From NCBI RefSeq assembly GCF_003353175.1, contig NZ_QHKS01000002.1:186001-250000 (forward strand): DNA of 64,000 bases. The letters run 5' to 3'. How positions within the stretch are numbered: position 1 is the stretch's first letter; each line of letters opens with the position of its first letter. Under the pieces are notes generated by a model. The model saw nothing but the letters and a program-made list of their open reading frames with translations, was not told where the DNA came from and did no database searches. Both the position numbers and the translations under genes were made by a program. This stretch comes from Paraburkholderia lacunae. Lineage in GTDB: Bacteria > Pseudomonadota > Gammaproteobacteria > Burkholderiales > Burkholderiaceae. Shown piece by piece: positions 45,784 to 54,524 of the stretch.

Positions 45784-47163
45784 TCAGAAAACGGAGTCGA
45801 AAGTGGCAGAGATCAGGTTCACCGTGTTCTTGTACGGCAAAGTGGATACCGCGAAGTTGCCAGGCGTCATCGAATTCGGCGTTGTGATCCTGTCGTATTG
45901 CAGTTTCAGCGCCATCCCTTCCCTGAAGTCCCAACGCACGCCCACGCTGGCGGCACGGGTCGAAAGATCGGCGAACTGGGCGGCCTGATTGAGCGCCCCT
46001 CGCATCTGCGCGAGCCCTGCGTCCAGGGCCGGGTTCAGCCCCGTTGCGGACAGCGCGCTGGCGTCGAATGGCGGGCTCGTGCGGTCCCGGCGTGCATATG
46101 ACACATACGGGGTGAAATTGCCGTGGCTGTACCCGACCGTGAATTGATAGCTCCGGTATTTGCCCACGATAGCCGAGCGCGAATCCAGCAGTGTCCATTC
46201 GCCCTGTACGCGCCACTTGCCGAGGGTGGAGTCGAAGCCGATGCTGGTGTAGATCGGATGGCTGTCGAAAGGGTTTTCATACCCTTCGATACCGCCGGCC
46301 TGATTCCTGAGCGATTCCGCCAGCGCAGGCGGCAGGAATGGGTTGGCTGCCAGTGCCGTCAACGAACTGGAAAGCTGGCCGAGACCGGCATTGAGCTGGT
46401 CAAGCTGGCCGGAGCGGAACGTGTAGCTCTTTATCCAGGTGCGCGACACGCGAAAGGTCACGTTCGGCAGCGATGCACTGACGGAGAGTCCGGCGATGCC
46501 GTTGACACTCGCATCCGCCGCGGACACCGGGTTGAGATTGTAGAAATAGTGCCTGTAGCCGTCATGTCCGAAATAACCTTGCACGAGGATCGCGGTGCCG
46601 CCGAACGCATGTCTCCATTGCACGTCGCCGCCGTCGATCACGTTCACGCTGTTCACGTCGCCGTAAACGGGGATGGGGGGGCGTACCGTCAGGTACGCAT
46701 AGCCGATCTCGGCGACGTCGGAGTCGAAAAACACCGGACTGCGAATGCGACCGAGACGCACCGCGAAATCGTTACCGAACTGCTGGCGCAGATACCCCAT
46801 GCGCAGTTCCGGCTGCATGTCATTGCTCGGACGCGACACGGCCTGAGCAACGACCGACGTGTTCTGCAACGGGCGCCATTCGAGCTGGACGCCGACTACC
46901 GAGTCCAGGTAAGCCGACACACCGTGCGTCGCCGGCTTTTTCTGCATGTACGAAGTAATAACTCCGGCGCTGTCGTTATCGTTGTAAGTCAGTCCGAGAG
47001 TCGAAAATCCGGACAGGTGCAGCGTGTCGAATACGGTCCTGTCGGCGGGCGCTTCGTCCGCCCAGGCGGCGGTGGCGGAGACCAGAGACGTCACCAGCAA
47101 GACTAATGGATAGCCATATGATTTCCTGTCGCCAGACAGAAGAGAGCGCATGGAGATTTCCAT
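45784..47163 (-). CDS. Outer-membrane porin-like protein of the partner-switching operon
   Basis: 459 residues, starting MEISMRSLLSGDRKSYGYPL with a signal peptide ending AWA|DEAPADRTVFD. The mature part is rich in amphipathic strands (LHLSGFSTLGLTYNDNDSAG, FAVRLGRIRSPVFFDSDVAE, VSVGVRWDFREGMALKLQYD) and ends with Phe (ISATFDSVF), typical of outer-membrane beta-barrels. It does not match the general porin at 19403 in detail. As first gene of the operon it may admit the ligand sensed by the mini-PstS protein. The start could instead be the Met five codons in. The substrate is not deducible. Confidence 0.8.
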   Translation of the reverse strand: MEISMRSLLSGDRKSYGYPLVLLVTSLVSATAAWADEAPADRTVFDTLHLSGFSTLGLTYNDNDSAGVITSYMQKKPATHGVSAYLDSVVGVQLEWRPLQNTSVVAQAVSRPSNDMQPELRMGYLRQQFGNDFAVRLGRIRSPVFFDSDVAEIGYAYLTVRPPIPVYGDVNSVNVIDGGDVQWRHAFGGTAILVQGYFGHDGYRHYFYNLNPVSAADASVNGIAGLSVSASLPNVTFRVSRTWIKSYTFRSGQLDQLNAGLGQLSSSLTALAANPFLPPALAESLRNQAGGIEGYENPFDSHPIYTSIGFDSTLGKWRVQGEWTLLDSRSAIVGKYRSYQFTVGYSHGNFTPYVSYARRDRTSPPFDASALSATGLNPALDAGLAQMRGALNQAAQFADLSTRAASVGVRWDFREGMALKLQYDRITTPNSMTPGNFAVSTLPYKNTVNLISATFDSVF

Positions 47164-47533
47164 GTCCAGATTGGTCCCTGTATGACGCGCGAAGCTGCGT
47201 GCGCCTGAGTTAGTCGTCGCATACCGCTATCAACCGCAAGCCGAAGCAGGTCGAGCATGGCCGGAGGCTGGCAATATCGACGCCGGCCTCGCCGCCTGAT
47301 CGGACCCATGCGAAGTGTCGGACAACACGTCGTAGCGCGGCGGGACGGATACCGTCCTCGCCGGCTGCGGCAGCAGGAGCGGCACGCTCCCGCAGTTCCG
47401 TTACGAAAGTGGTGGCCGAGTGACGCTGAACCCCGAGCGATATGTTCTAGTTCGATTGCCGATGCCCTCGATATGGCGAGGGAGGCATCGACTGCGGGGC
47501 GATGGTATAACGCGGAATTTGAGCGAGAAATAC
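47164..47533. other. Promoter region of the partner-switching operon
   Basis: 370 bases upstream of the leftward porin gene and beyond the end of the histidine-kinase remnant. The stretch near 47500-47535 (GGTATAACGCGGAATTTGAG) is AT-richer. No credible gene or exact operator was found. Confidence 0.4.
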
Positions 47534-47790
47534 CTAAAACGCGGTAGTGTCGGCCGATGAAATCGTGGCATCCGCGTCCCGGTTCTCCGGCATCCATAGC
47601 GTGACGACGGTGGCCCCCGGCGCCGACTGAAGGTCGAGCGTTCCGCCCAGTCGTTGCGCCCGCGTGCGCATGCTCGACATGCCCGTTCCCAGATGGGACG
47701 TCTCATCGAACGACCTGAAGCCGACGCCGTTGTCGCGGACGGTCAGCCGCAGGCCCGCGTGTTCGACCAGTTGCCTGGAGACTCCCTCTG
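47534..47790 (-). pseudogene. C-terminal remnant of a NarL-type sensor histidine kinase
   Basis: Read leftwards: LRLTVRDNGVGFRSFDETSH, then LGTGMSSMRTRAQRLGGTLD, LQSAPGATVVTLWMPENRD and a short tail ending TTAF-stop. This is the end of a HisKA_3/HATPase_c kinase: DNGVGF is the G1 box, and GTGMSSMRTRAQRLGG is the G2 region. The N-box, dimerisation helix and sensor part are missing, and the upstream frame fades into unrelated sequence near 47790. No response-regulator gene follows. A decayed two-component system next to the partner-switching operon. Confidence 0.75.
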
Positions 47791-48266
47791 TCGATTTTTG
47801 GTGATGCCGCCACGACCGGCAATACCGTGTTTTTGGTAACGGGCAGCATCTGCTGCGAGTGAGCCGCGCGACGTGGTCGGCGCCGGCGCATTACCTGATT
47901 CGCGGGATCGGCAATCGCGGCGCATCGCGGCATCTTTGGTGCGCATTCACCGCAGGAAATCGGCGTGGATCCGGATCGCGCCGATCCGGCCATGGAAGAA
48001 TGAATTTCGGGGGCCCTGCATGGACACCGCTACCTAGGGGATACAACGTGGGGCGCGAGGGGGCTGGGACGGGCGTCGGCGTCGTGCGCGAACGGTTGCC
48101 CGACGACCCACCGTGCAAGACCGTCGCGCTATGGGTTTTCGAAGGAAATCAAGGAAAGGCCAACGCCGCAGGCAGCACCACCATAAGCGCCGCGAAGGCA
48201 AAAAATCAAGGAAGACCAACGCCGTAGGCACACCGAACAATGCCGCGGCCAAAGGCAAAAGAAAAC
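47791..48266. other. Non-coding stretch with repeats
   Basis: 476 bases between the kinase remnant and the hydrolase stop. Two tandem dispersed-repeat copies fill 48150-48264. The rest may be decayed coding sequence of the kinase locus, but I recognise no family. Confidence 0.4.
48150..48264. repeat. Two tandem copies of the dispersed intergenic repeat
   Basis: Copy A (48150-48205) holds CAAGGAAAGGCCAACGCCGC then CGCCGCGAAGGCAAAAAA. Copy B (48207-48264) holds CAAGGAAGACCAACGCCGTA then GCCGCGGCCAAAGGCAAAA. Copy A is the near-exact inverse of the segment at 1454-1520. Confidence 0.7.
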
Positions 48267-49544
48267 CTACTCCCGACTAGCAATAGCCCGCTTTTCAGAG
48301 CCAGCAGACGAATTAGCCGTCTGCGACGACTGAGCCCCCCACACAACGGAGTTATCCACCGCATACAACCGGCAAGGCGCCGAACTCTGTTTCTGGCAAT
48401 TCGCGATCGCTACCGACATCGGGTCATCACCGCCTTCAGCCCACGACCAGGCCCCCGTATCCGAAACCGCAAAAGCCCGGCTAGGATACTGATGCAAGAA
48501 ATTCCGATACCCATTGCGTCCAGCTTCATCGACAAACGGCACGGCGTCGACCGCGTCGACAGCAGCAAACCCGCTAGCCTTCGGCAAAGAAGGATCAGAC
48601 ACACGATATTGCACGCCGGTAGGCATCCCCGCCCGTGCAAGGAAAGCCTCGACAGCAGGCCACCAGACCTGCACGCCATCGCGATCGCCCACCAGCCGAT
48701 GCGCGTCGTTCTTGTAGTTGCCGAAATCCACCATCCTGGCGCTCGCACCATGCTCGGCATAAGCGGCATACATGCCGGCCACCAAAGGTGTCGTCCAGAC
48801 CGAATCGTTTTCGCCGTACAACCACAGCGACGGCACCTTGGTCTTCTCACCATATGCGCCGAAGGCGCGCGTCAGGTTGCCCTGCCAGTCGGTGCAGGCG
48901 TCCTGCCGCAAACCGCCGGAGAAATTGATCAATGCCCGAACACCCGGTGCAGCTTCGGTGCCGTAAGCCATCGTCGCCAGCCCGCCGTGTGAAGTTCCGG
49001 CCACCACAATGTGCGTCGCATCCACGTATGGCTGCTTCGACATGTAGTCGATCGTCGCGGCCACGTCGCCGGCCTGGTGGATGCCGTTGCGCTCGACATC
49101 GCAGCCATCCTGTTGATAGGCGCCGCCCGAATGGCCGAAGCCCTGGCGGTTCGGCGCCACCACCACGTAGCCGCGCCGCACGAATTCGCGCGCGAACGGC
49201 CGCGGATCGCTGCGCTCCTGCATGCGCGGGTCGCCGGGAATCTTGCCGTGATTGAAGACGATCATCGGGAACGGGCCTGCGCCGTCCGGCTTGTAAATCG
49301 TCGTTTCGAGCGTGATCGAGCCGGCAGCGTCGACCGGGACTCGCACAATCCGCTCGTTGAGGCTCGCGCTCGGCAGATAGACGTCGTCGTCCAGAGCAAT
49401 GCGCGGTACGTGAGCTCGGGTCAGCGGTCCCGCCTGGTTGTCGGCAAGCGGCTCGGCAAGCGGCTTGGCATGCGCGAGTGCGACAGCGCACGTCGCCGTT
49501 GCACAGATCACCGCACACTTCGTCAGAACCTTGCTGAACACCAT
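48267..49544 (-). CDS. Secreted alpha/beta hydrolase (dienelactone hydrolase-like)
   Basis: 425 residues from MVFSKVLTKCAVICATATCA, a signal peptide ending AHA|KPLAEPLADNQAG. The hydrolase core has PFPMIVFNHGKIPGDPRM, the nucleophile in VAGTSHGGLAT, Asp in YGENDSVWTT and His in YKNDAHRLVGD. A C-terminal segment (residues about 305-425, ending before ASRE) contains YRNFLHQYPSRAFAVSDTGA and a Cys pair (NCQKQSSAPCRL) that probably forms a disulfide. It is likely periplasmic and acts on an ester or lactone. The start at 49544 is preferred to the longer frame because it begins the signal peptide. The stop lies beside the repeat at 48207-48264. Confidence 0.85.
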   Translation of the reverse strand: MVFSKVLTKCAVICATATCAVALAHAKPLAEPLADNQAGPLTRAHVPRIALDDDVYLPSASLNERIVRVPVDAAGSITLETTIYKPDGAGPFPMIVFNHGKIPGDPRMQERSDPRPFAREFVRRGYVVVAPNRQGFGHSGGAYQQDGCDVERNGIHQAGDVAATIDYMSKQPYVDATHIVVAGTSHGGLATMAYGTEAAPGVRALINFSGGLRQDACTDWQGNLTRAFGAYGEKTKVPSLWLYGENDSVWTTPLVAGMYAAYAEHGASARMVDFGNYKNDAHRLVGDRDGVQVWWPAVEAFLARAGMPTGVQYRVSDPSLPKASGFAAVDAVDAVPFVDEAGRNGYRNFLHQYPSRAFAVSDTGAWSWAEGGDDPMSVAIANCQKQSSAPCRLYAVDNSVVWGAQSSQTANSSAGSEKRAIASRE

Positions 49545-50168
49545 TAACGCACCTGCTTCAAGAATCTGCCCTGAACACCGTGGCGTCTGTCTGTCGAAAA
49601 CCCTTGCTGACATTTGCCTTTCATTGGCATTTTCGACAAACAAAAACACACTCGCGTACGTAGTGCGTCAAGCGCACGCACGCTAATGGAGATCGCACGG
49701 GATGAACCCAAACGGCCGACGCGACCCCACGCGCCGATGATGAGCGCCACATCATGCTGGCTGGAACCGCCGCCGAACCGGGACACCGGGTCATCGGCAG
49801 GGTGCCTGCGCATGTTGCGGAACCGATATTGGCCGGCCCTCGCAACGTGTGGCGTCACAAACCTACGGCCTCATCCTGGCACGACAATTTTGTTTTGTGC
49901 AATCAAGGAGAACCCGCGACGAAATAATTGCCGTGCGGGGATCGGGGGTGGTGGGGCGGCTGGACTGGCGCTCCGGCGATGATCGGCTCCACGAAGGAAT
50001 CGCCGCGCCACTCGGCGCCCGAGCGCGCTGTGGCGTAGAGCCAACATGAAAAAAAGCCCTCAGTTTGAGGGCCATATGTGAGGTCGCTAGTCAGTCCACC
50101 GTAATGTACTTCCGGGTGTCCCTGGTGCCGGTCGCTATGTTGCGCCGTAAGGCACGGAAAGGTTTACT
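49545..50168. other. Non-coding stretch
   Basis: 624 bases, the longest gene-free stretch of this part. It holds the hydrolase promoter at its left end and the terminator at 50048-50073 at its right. A GACAATTTTGTTTTGTGCAA segment followed by AAGGAGAAC looks like a promoter and ribosome site, but no open frame follows; it may be a decayed gene start. Confidence 0.4.
50048..50073 (-). terminator. Intrinsic terminator of the acyl-CoA dehydrogenase/YchJ unit
   Basis: Read leftwards: GGCCCTCAAACTGAGGGC followed by seven T. It lies about 95 bp past the YchJ-like stop. Confidence 0.88.
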
Positions 50169-50618
50169 TCATTCGCTCACGTCGCCGTCGACATAACGCC
50201 AGCGTCCGTCTTCGTCGCGTACAAAGCGGCTCAGTTCGTGCAGACGATGCGCGCGGCCGCCCACCTTATAGCGTGCGACAAATTCCACCGTGGCATGCCC
50301 GGCGTCGGTTTCGGCGAACGCCTTGATCTGCAGTCCGAGCCAACGGGGCGCGTCGGACGCGGCGGGGTCGGCGTCGAGATCGGCCGGACAGGTGTGCGGC
50401 GCCCAGGTTGCGCGCAGGTAATCCGTTGCGCCCAGCACATAGGCGCTATAGCGTGAGCGCATCAGTTCGAGCGCCCGCGGCGCCGCTTCGCCGCCGTCGA
50501 TATATCGGCCACAGCATTGCGCGAAGCGGGGCGCTTTGGGCGCACTACGCTGATCGGGCGCCGCGCCGCCGCAAGGACAGTCGGAGGGGCGTTGTATCGA
50601 CAACAATGGCTTATTCAT
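50169..50618 (-). CDS. YchJ/UPF0225 family SEC-C protein
   Basis: 149 residues from ATG 50618 (MNKPLLSIQRPSDCPCGGAA). A SEC-C-like zinc motif in CPCGG with a later CC pair (AQCCGRYIDGGEAAPRALEL), then the YchJ domain (MRSRYSAYVLGATDYLRATW and ELSRFVRDEDGRWRYVDG). Function unknown, with a zinc site likely. It begins seven bases after the acyl-CoA dehydrogenase stop and is the last gene of that unit. Confidence 0.88.
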   Translation of the reverse strand: MNKPLLSIQRPSDCPCGGAAPDQRSAPKAPRFAQCCGRYIDGGEAAPRALELMRSRYSAYVLGATDYLRATWAPHTCPADLDADPAASDAPRWLGLQIKAFAETDAGHATVEFVARYKVGGRAHRLHELSRFVRDEDGRWRYVDGDVSE

Positions 50619-50625
50619 CAGACGT

Positions 50626-51756
50626 TCAGTCAAGACCGCGTGCGATCAGGATCTTCTGGATGTCGCTGGTGCCTTCGTAGATCTGGCACACGCGCACGTC
50701 GCGGTAAATGCGTTCGACAGGGAAATCGCTCAGATAGCCATAGCCGCCGTGGATCTGTAACGCTGCCGAACAGATGCGCTCGGCGGCTTCCGACGCGAAC
50801 AGCTTGGCCATCGCGGCTTCGGTCAAACACGGCAGGCCGGCGTCCTTCAGCGAAGCCGCGTGCCAGATCAACTGGCGCGCGGCTTCGAGTTGCGTCGCCA
50901 TGTCGGCGAGACGGAACTGCACGGCCTGGTGCGAAAACAAAGTCTGGCCGAAGCTCTCTCGTTCCTTCGCATAGCTCAACGCCGCCTCGAACGCGGCACG
51001 CGCCATGCCGACGCTTTGCGCGGCGATGCCGATTCGCCCGCCTTCGAGCCCCGACAGCGCAATCCGGTAGCCTTCGCCTTCCGCGCCGATCAGGTTCGCC
51101 GCCGGCACGCGGCAATCTTCGAAGATGATTTGCGCGGTGTCCGACGAATGCTGGCCGAGCTTCTCCTCGACTCGCGCGACGACGTAACCGCTGGTATCGG
51201 TCGGCACGATAAACGCGCTGATGCCCCGCTTGCCCGCGGTCTTGTCGGTCACCGCCATCACGATCGCGACGTTGCCGTTCTTGCCGCTCGTGATGAACTG
51301 TTTGACGCCGTTCAGCACGTACGCGTCGCCGTCGCGGGTGGCCGTGGTGCGCAGCGCGGACGCGTCCGAGCCCGCTTGCGGTTCGGTCAGGCAAAACGCG
51401 CCGAGCATCTCGCCGCGCGCGAGCGGTGTGAGCCAGTCGCGCTTTTGCGCGTCGTTGCCGTAGGTCAGCAGGATGCTGCACACCGGGCAGTTGTTGACGG
51501 AGATCGCCGTCGACGTGCCGCCGTCGCCCGCGGCGATTTCTTCGAGGATCAGCGCGAGCGCCAGCGCGTCCATGCCGGCGCCGCCGTACGCTTCGGGCAC
51601 CAGCACGCCATATGCGCCCAGTTCGGCGAGCTGCCGATGCACGTCCTTCGGGAAAATGCGCTCGCGGTCCCAAAGCGCTGCATTCGGCGTGACCGCTTCG
51701 CGTACGAAGGTGCGCAGCGCATCGCGGACCATCAGGTGATCCTGATCAAGCACCAT
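50626..51756 (-). CDS. Acyl-CoA dehydrogenase
   Basis: 376 residues, FAD-dependent enzyme oxidising acyl-CoA to enoyl-CoA. GAFCLTEPQAGSDASALRTT is the FAD/substrate signature, and QIYEGTSDIQKILIAR at the C-terminus holds the catalytic Glu of the short/medium-chain group. GAGGAGA precedes the ATG. It lies 24 bp after the SDR gene stop in the same direction, within the aceK-can-thiolase-SDR-dehydrogenase run. Chain-length preference is not predictable; short or branched chains fit the context. Confidence 0.92.
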   Translation of the reverse strand: MVLDQDHLMVRDALRTFVREAVTPNAALWDRERIFPKDVHRQLAELGAYGVLVPEAYGGAGMDALALALILEEIAAGDGGTSTAISVNNCPVCSILLTYGNDAQKRDWLTPLARGEMLGAFCLTEPQAGSDASALRTTATRDGDAYVLNGVKQFITSGKNGNVAIVMAVTDKTAGKRGISAFIVPTDTSGYVVARVEEKLGQHSSDTAQIIFEDCRVPAANLIGAEGEGYRIALSGLEGGRIGIAAQSVGMARAAFEAALSYAKERESFGQTLFSHQAVQFRLADMATQLEAARQLIWHAASLKDAGLPCLTEAAMAKLFASEAAERICSAALQIHGGYGYLSDFPVERIYRDVRVCQIYEGTSDIQKILIARGLD

Positions 51757-51780
51757 GGCTCGGTCTCCTCATTCGTCTCA

Positions 51781-52458
<678 letters not shown>

Positions 52459-52467
52459 CGAGTCACC

Positions 52468-53661
52468 TCAAACGAGTTCGATACCCATCGCCGTCGCTTC
52501 GCCGCCGCCGATGCACAGCGTGGCGACGCCGCGCTTGCCGCCGCGCTGTTTCAGCGCGCCGATCAGCGTGACGAGAATCCGCGCGCCCGATGCGCCGATC
52601 GGATGACCGAGCGCGCAGGCGCCGCCGTTCACGTTGACCTTGTCGTGCGGCAGACCGTGTTCCTTCATCGCGGCCATCGTGACTACCGCGAACGCTTCGT
52701 TGACCTCGTACAGATCGACTTCTTCGGCGCGCCAGCCGTTCTTCTCGAACAGCTTGCGAATCGCGCCGACCGGCGCGGTGGTGAACTTCGCCGGTTCCTG
52801 CGCGAAGGTCGAGTGGCCGACCACGCGCGCGATGGGTTCGACGCCAAGCCGCTTCGCCGTCGACTCGCGCATCATCACGAGCGCCGCGGCGCCGTCCGAA
52901 ATCGACGACGAGTTCGCCGCCGTCACCGTGCCGGTCTTGCTGAACGCGGGCTTGAGCGTCGGAATCTTTTCGAGGTTCGCTTTGAACGGCTGTTCGTCGC
53001 GATCGATGGTGACTTCGCCTTTGCGGCTTTCCACCTTCACCGGTGCGATTTCCCACGCAAACGAGCCGTCTTCGTTCGCGCGCTTCGCACGGTTCAGCGA
53101 CTCGACGGCGAACGCGTCCTGCGCTTCACGCGTGAAATCGAACGACGCCGCGCATTCCTCGGCGAAGGTACCCATCAGGCGGCCTTTCTCGTACGCGTCT
53201 TCGAGGCCGTCGTAGAACATGTGGTCGATCACCTGGCCGTGGCCCATGCGCATGCCGCTGCGCCCTTTCGGCAACAGGTACGGCGCGTTCGTCATGCTCT
53301 CCATGCCGCCGGCGACGATCACCTCGACCGAGCCCGCGGCCAGCATGTCGTGCGCGAACATCGCCGCGCGCATGCCGGAGCCGCACATCTTGTTGACGGT
53401 CGTGCTGCCGGTGCTCAACGGCAAGCCGGCACCCAACGCGGCCTGGCGCGCGGGCGCCTGGCCGAGACCGGCGGGCAGCACGCAGCCCATCACCACTTCA
53501 TCGATCTGCTCAGGTTTCAGGCCCGCGCGTTGCACGGCGGCTTCGATCGCGACCGAACCGAGTTGCGGCGCGGTCAATGACGCGAAATCGCCCTGAAATG
53601 CCGCCATCGGCGTGCGGGCTGCTGAAACGATCACGACCGGATCGGATTTTGTCTCACTCAT
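52468..53661 (-). CDS. Acetyl-CoA acetyltransferase (thiolase)
   Basis: 397 residues of the thiolase family, catalysing acetoacetyl-CoA formation or cleavage. The acylated Cys is in VNKMCGSGMRAAMFAHDM, with NGGACALGHPIGASGAR and the second active Cys in ATLCIGGGEATAMG. Length is typical. The start overlaps the carbonic anhydrase stop by eight bases, and the SDR gene follows nine bases on. It could be degradative or part of polyhydroxybutyrate synthesis; no phaB/phaC is next to it. Confidence 0.93.
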   Translation of the reverse strand: MSETKSDPVVIVSAARTPMAAFQGDFASLTAPQLGSVAIEAAVQRAGLKPEQIDEVVMGCVLPAGLGQAPARQAALGAGLPLSTGSTTVNKMCGSGMRAAMFAHDMLAAGSVEVIVAGGMESMTNAPYLLPKGRSGMRMGHGQVIDHMFYDGLEDAYEKGRLMGTFAEECAASFDFTREAQDAFAVESLNRAKRANEDGSFAWEIAPVKVESRKGEVTIDRDEQPFKANLEKIPTLKPAFSKTGTVTAANSSSISDGAAALVMMRESTAKRLGVEPIARVVGHSTFAQEPAKFTTAPVGAIRKLFEKNGWRAEEVDLYEVNEAFAVVTMAAMKEHGLPHDKVNVNGGACALGHPIGASGARILVTLIGALKQRGGKRGVATLCIGGGEATAMGIELV

Positions 53662-54430
53662 GTTTGATCTCCTTGATCACACCTTCGACGATTGCCGGCA
53701 CATCGCCGAGCCTGGCCGCATCGGCGGCGACCACGTCGTTGTCCGCTTGGTGCGCGCGGCTTGCCGACACCGCCGCAACGCAATTCCGATAAGTCGGGTC
53801 GAGCGCTCCCGGCTCGCTGATCGTCATGCCGAGGTTGCGCACCTTGCCGTCGTGCACGCCATACGCCCAGCCGTGCACGGTCAGTTCCTGGCCGCGCGCC
53901 CATGCATCGTTGACGATGGTGGTGCGGCACACGTTGACCACCTGCTCGATCGTATTCAGCTCGACCAGACGCCGATGACGCGCTTCGCCGAGCGGCCATT
54001 CCTCGAGCAGCGCGGCATGCTTCGCGCGCACGTCCTGCACGTGATGCAGCCAGTTGTCCGCGAGACCCACGCGACGGCCGTGCAACGCAGCGCCGACACC
54101 GGAGCAGCCATAGTGGCCGACCACCATGATGTGCTTGACCTTGAGCAGATCGACGGCGAACTGGATCACCGACAGGCAGTTCAGATCGGAATGCACCACG
54201 ACGTTGGCGATGTTTCTGTGTACGAATACTTCGCCCGGCGGCAGACCGATGATCTGATTGGCCGGTACGCGCGAATCGGAGCAGCCGATCCACAGGTATT
54301 CGGGCGTCTGTTGATCGGCGAGACGCGAGAAATACTCGGGGTCCTCGGACAACTTGCGGGCCACCCACGCGTCGTTGTTGTCGAACAGATGCGCGAGCGG
54401 GTTGGGAAGGGAGGAAGCGTTCGGGTTCAT
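53654..54430 (-). CDS. can: Beta-class carbonic anhydrase
   Basis: 258 residues from MNPNASSLPNPLAHLFDNND. Zinc ligands and active-site Asp-Arg in WIGCSDSRVPANQI, with the other ligands in VGHYGCSGVGAAL. It interconverts CO2 and bicarbonate in the cytosol. The start at 54430 is chosen because the preceding part of the frame is Arg-rich and unlike the family. Its stop overlaps the thiolase start by eight bases. Bicarbonate supply fits biotin carboxylases, but the operon link may be incidental. Confidence 0.93.
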   Translation of the reverse strand: MNPNASSLPNPLAHLFDNNDAWVARKLSEDPEYFSRLADQQTPEYLWIGCSDSRVPANQIIGLPPGEVFVHRNIANVVVHSDLNCLSVIQFAVDLLKVKHIMVVGHYGCSGVGAALHGRRVGLADNWLHHVQDVRAKHAALLEEWPLGEARHRRLVELNTIEQVVNVCRTTIVNDAWARGQELTVHGWAYGVHDGKVRNLGMTISEPGALDPTYRNCVAAVSASRAHQADNDVVAADAARLGDVPAIVEGVIKEIKHE

Positions 54431-54524
54431 GGTGCGTCTGGGCGGTTGCTCGACCGATTGACCGGTCGGTGTCGTTACATGAGGTTCGGGCGATGCATGC
54501 ATCAATGCTCGCGACGCATGAGGC

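Noticed and set aside
47859..48227. Possible LuxR-type regulator remnant partnering the kinase fragment
   Set aside because: No helix-turn-helix or receiver motif could be read in any frame; left as unassigned.
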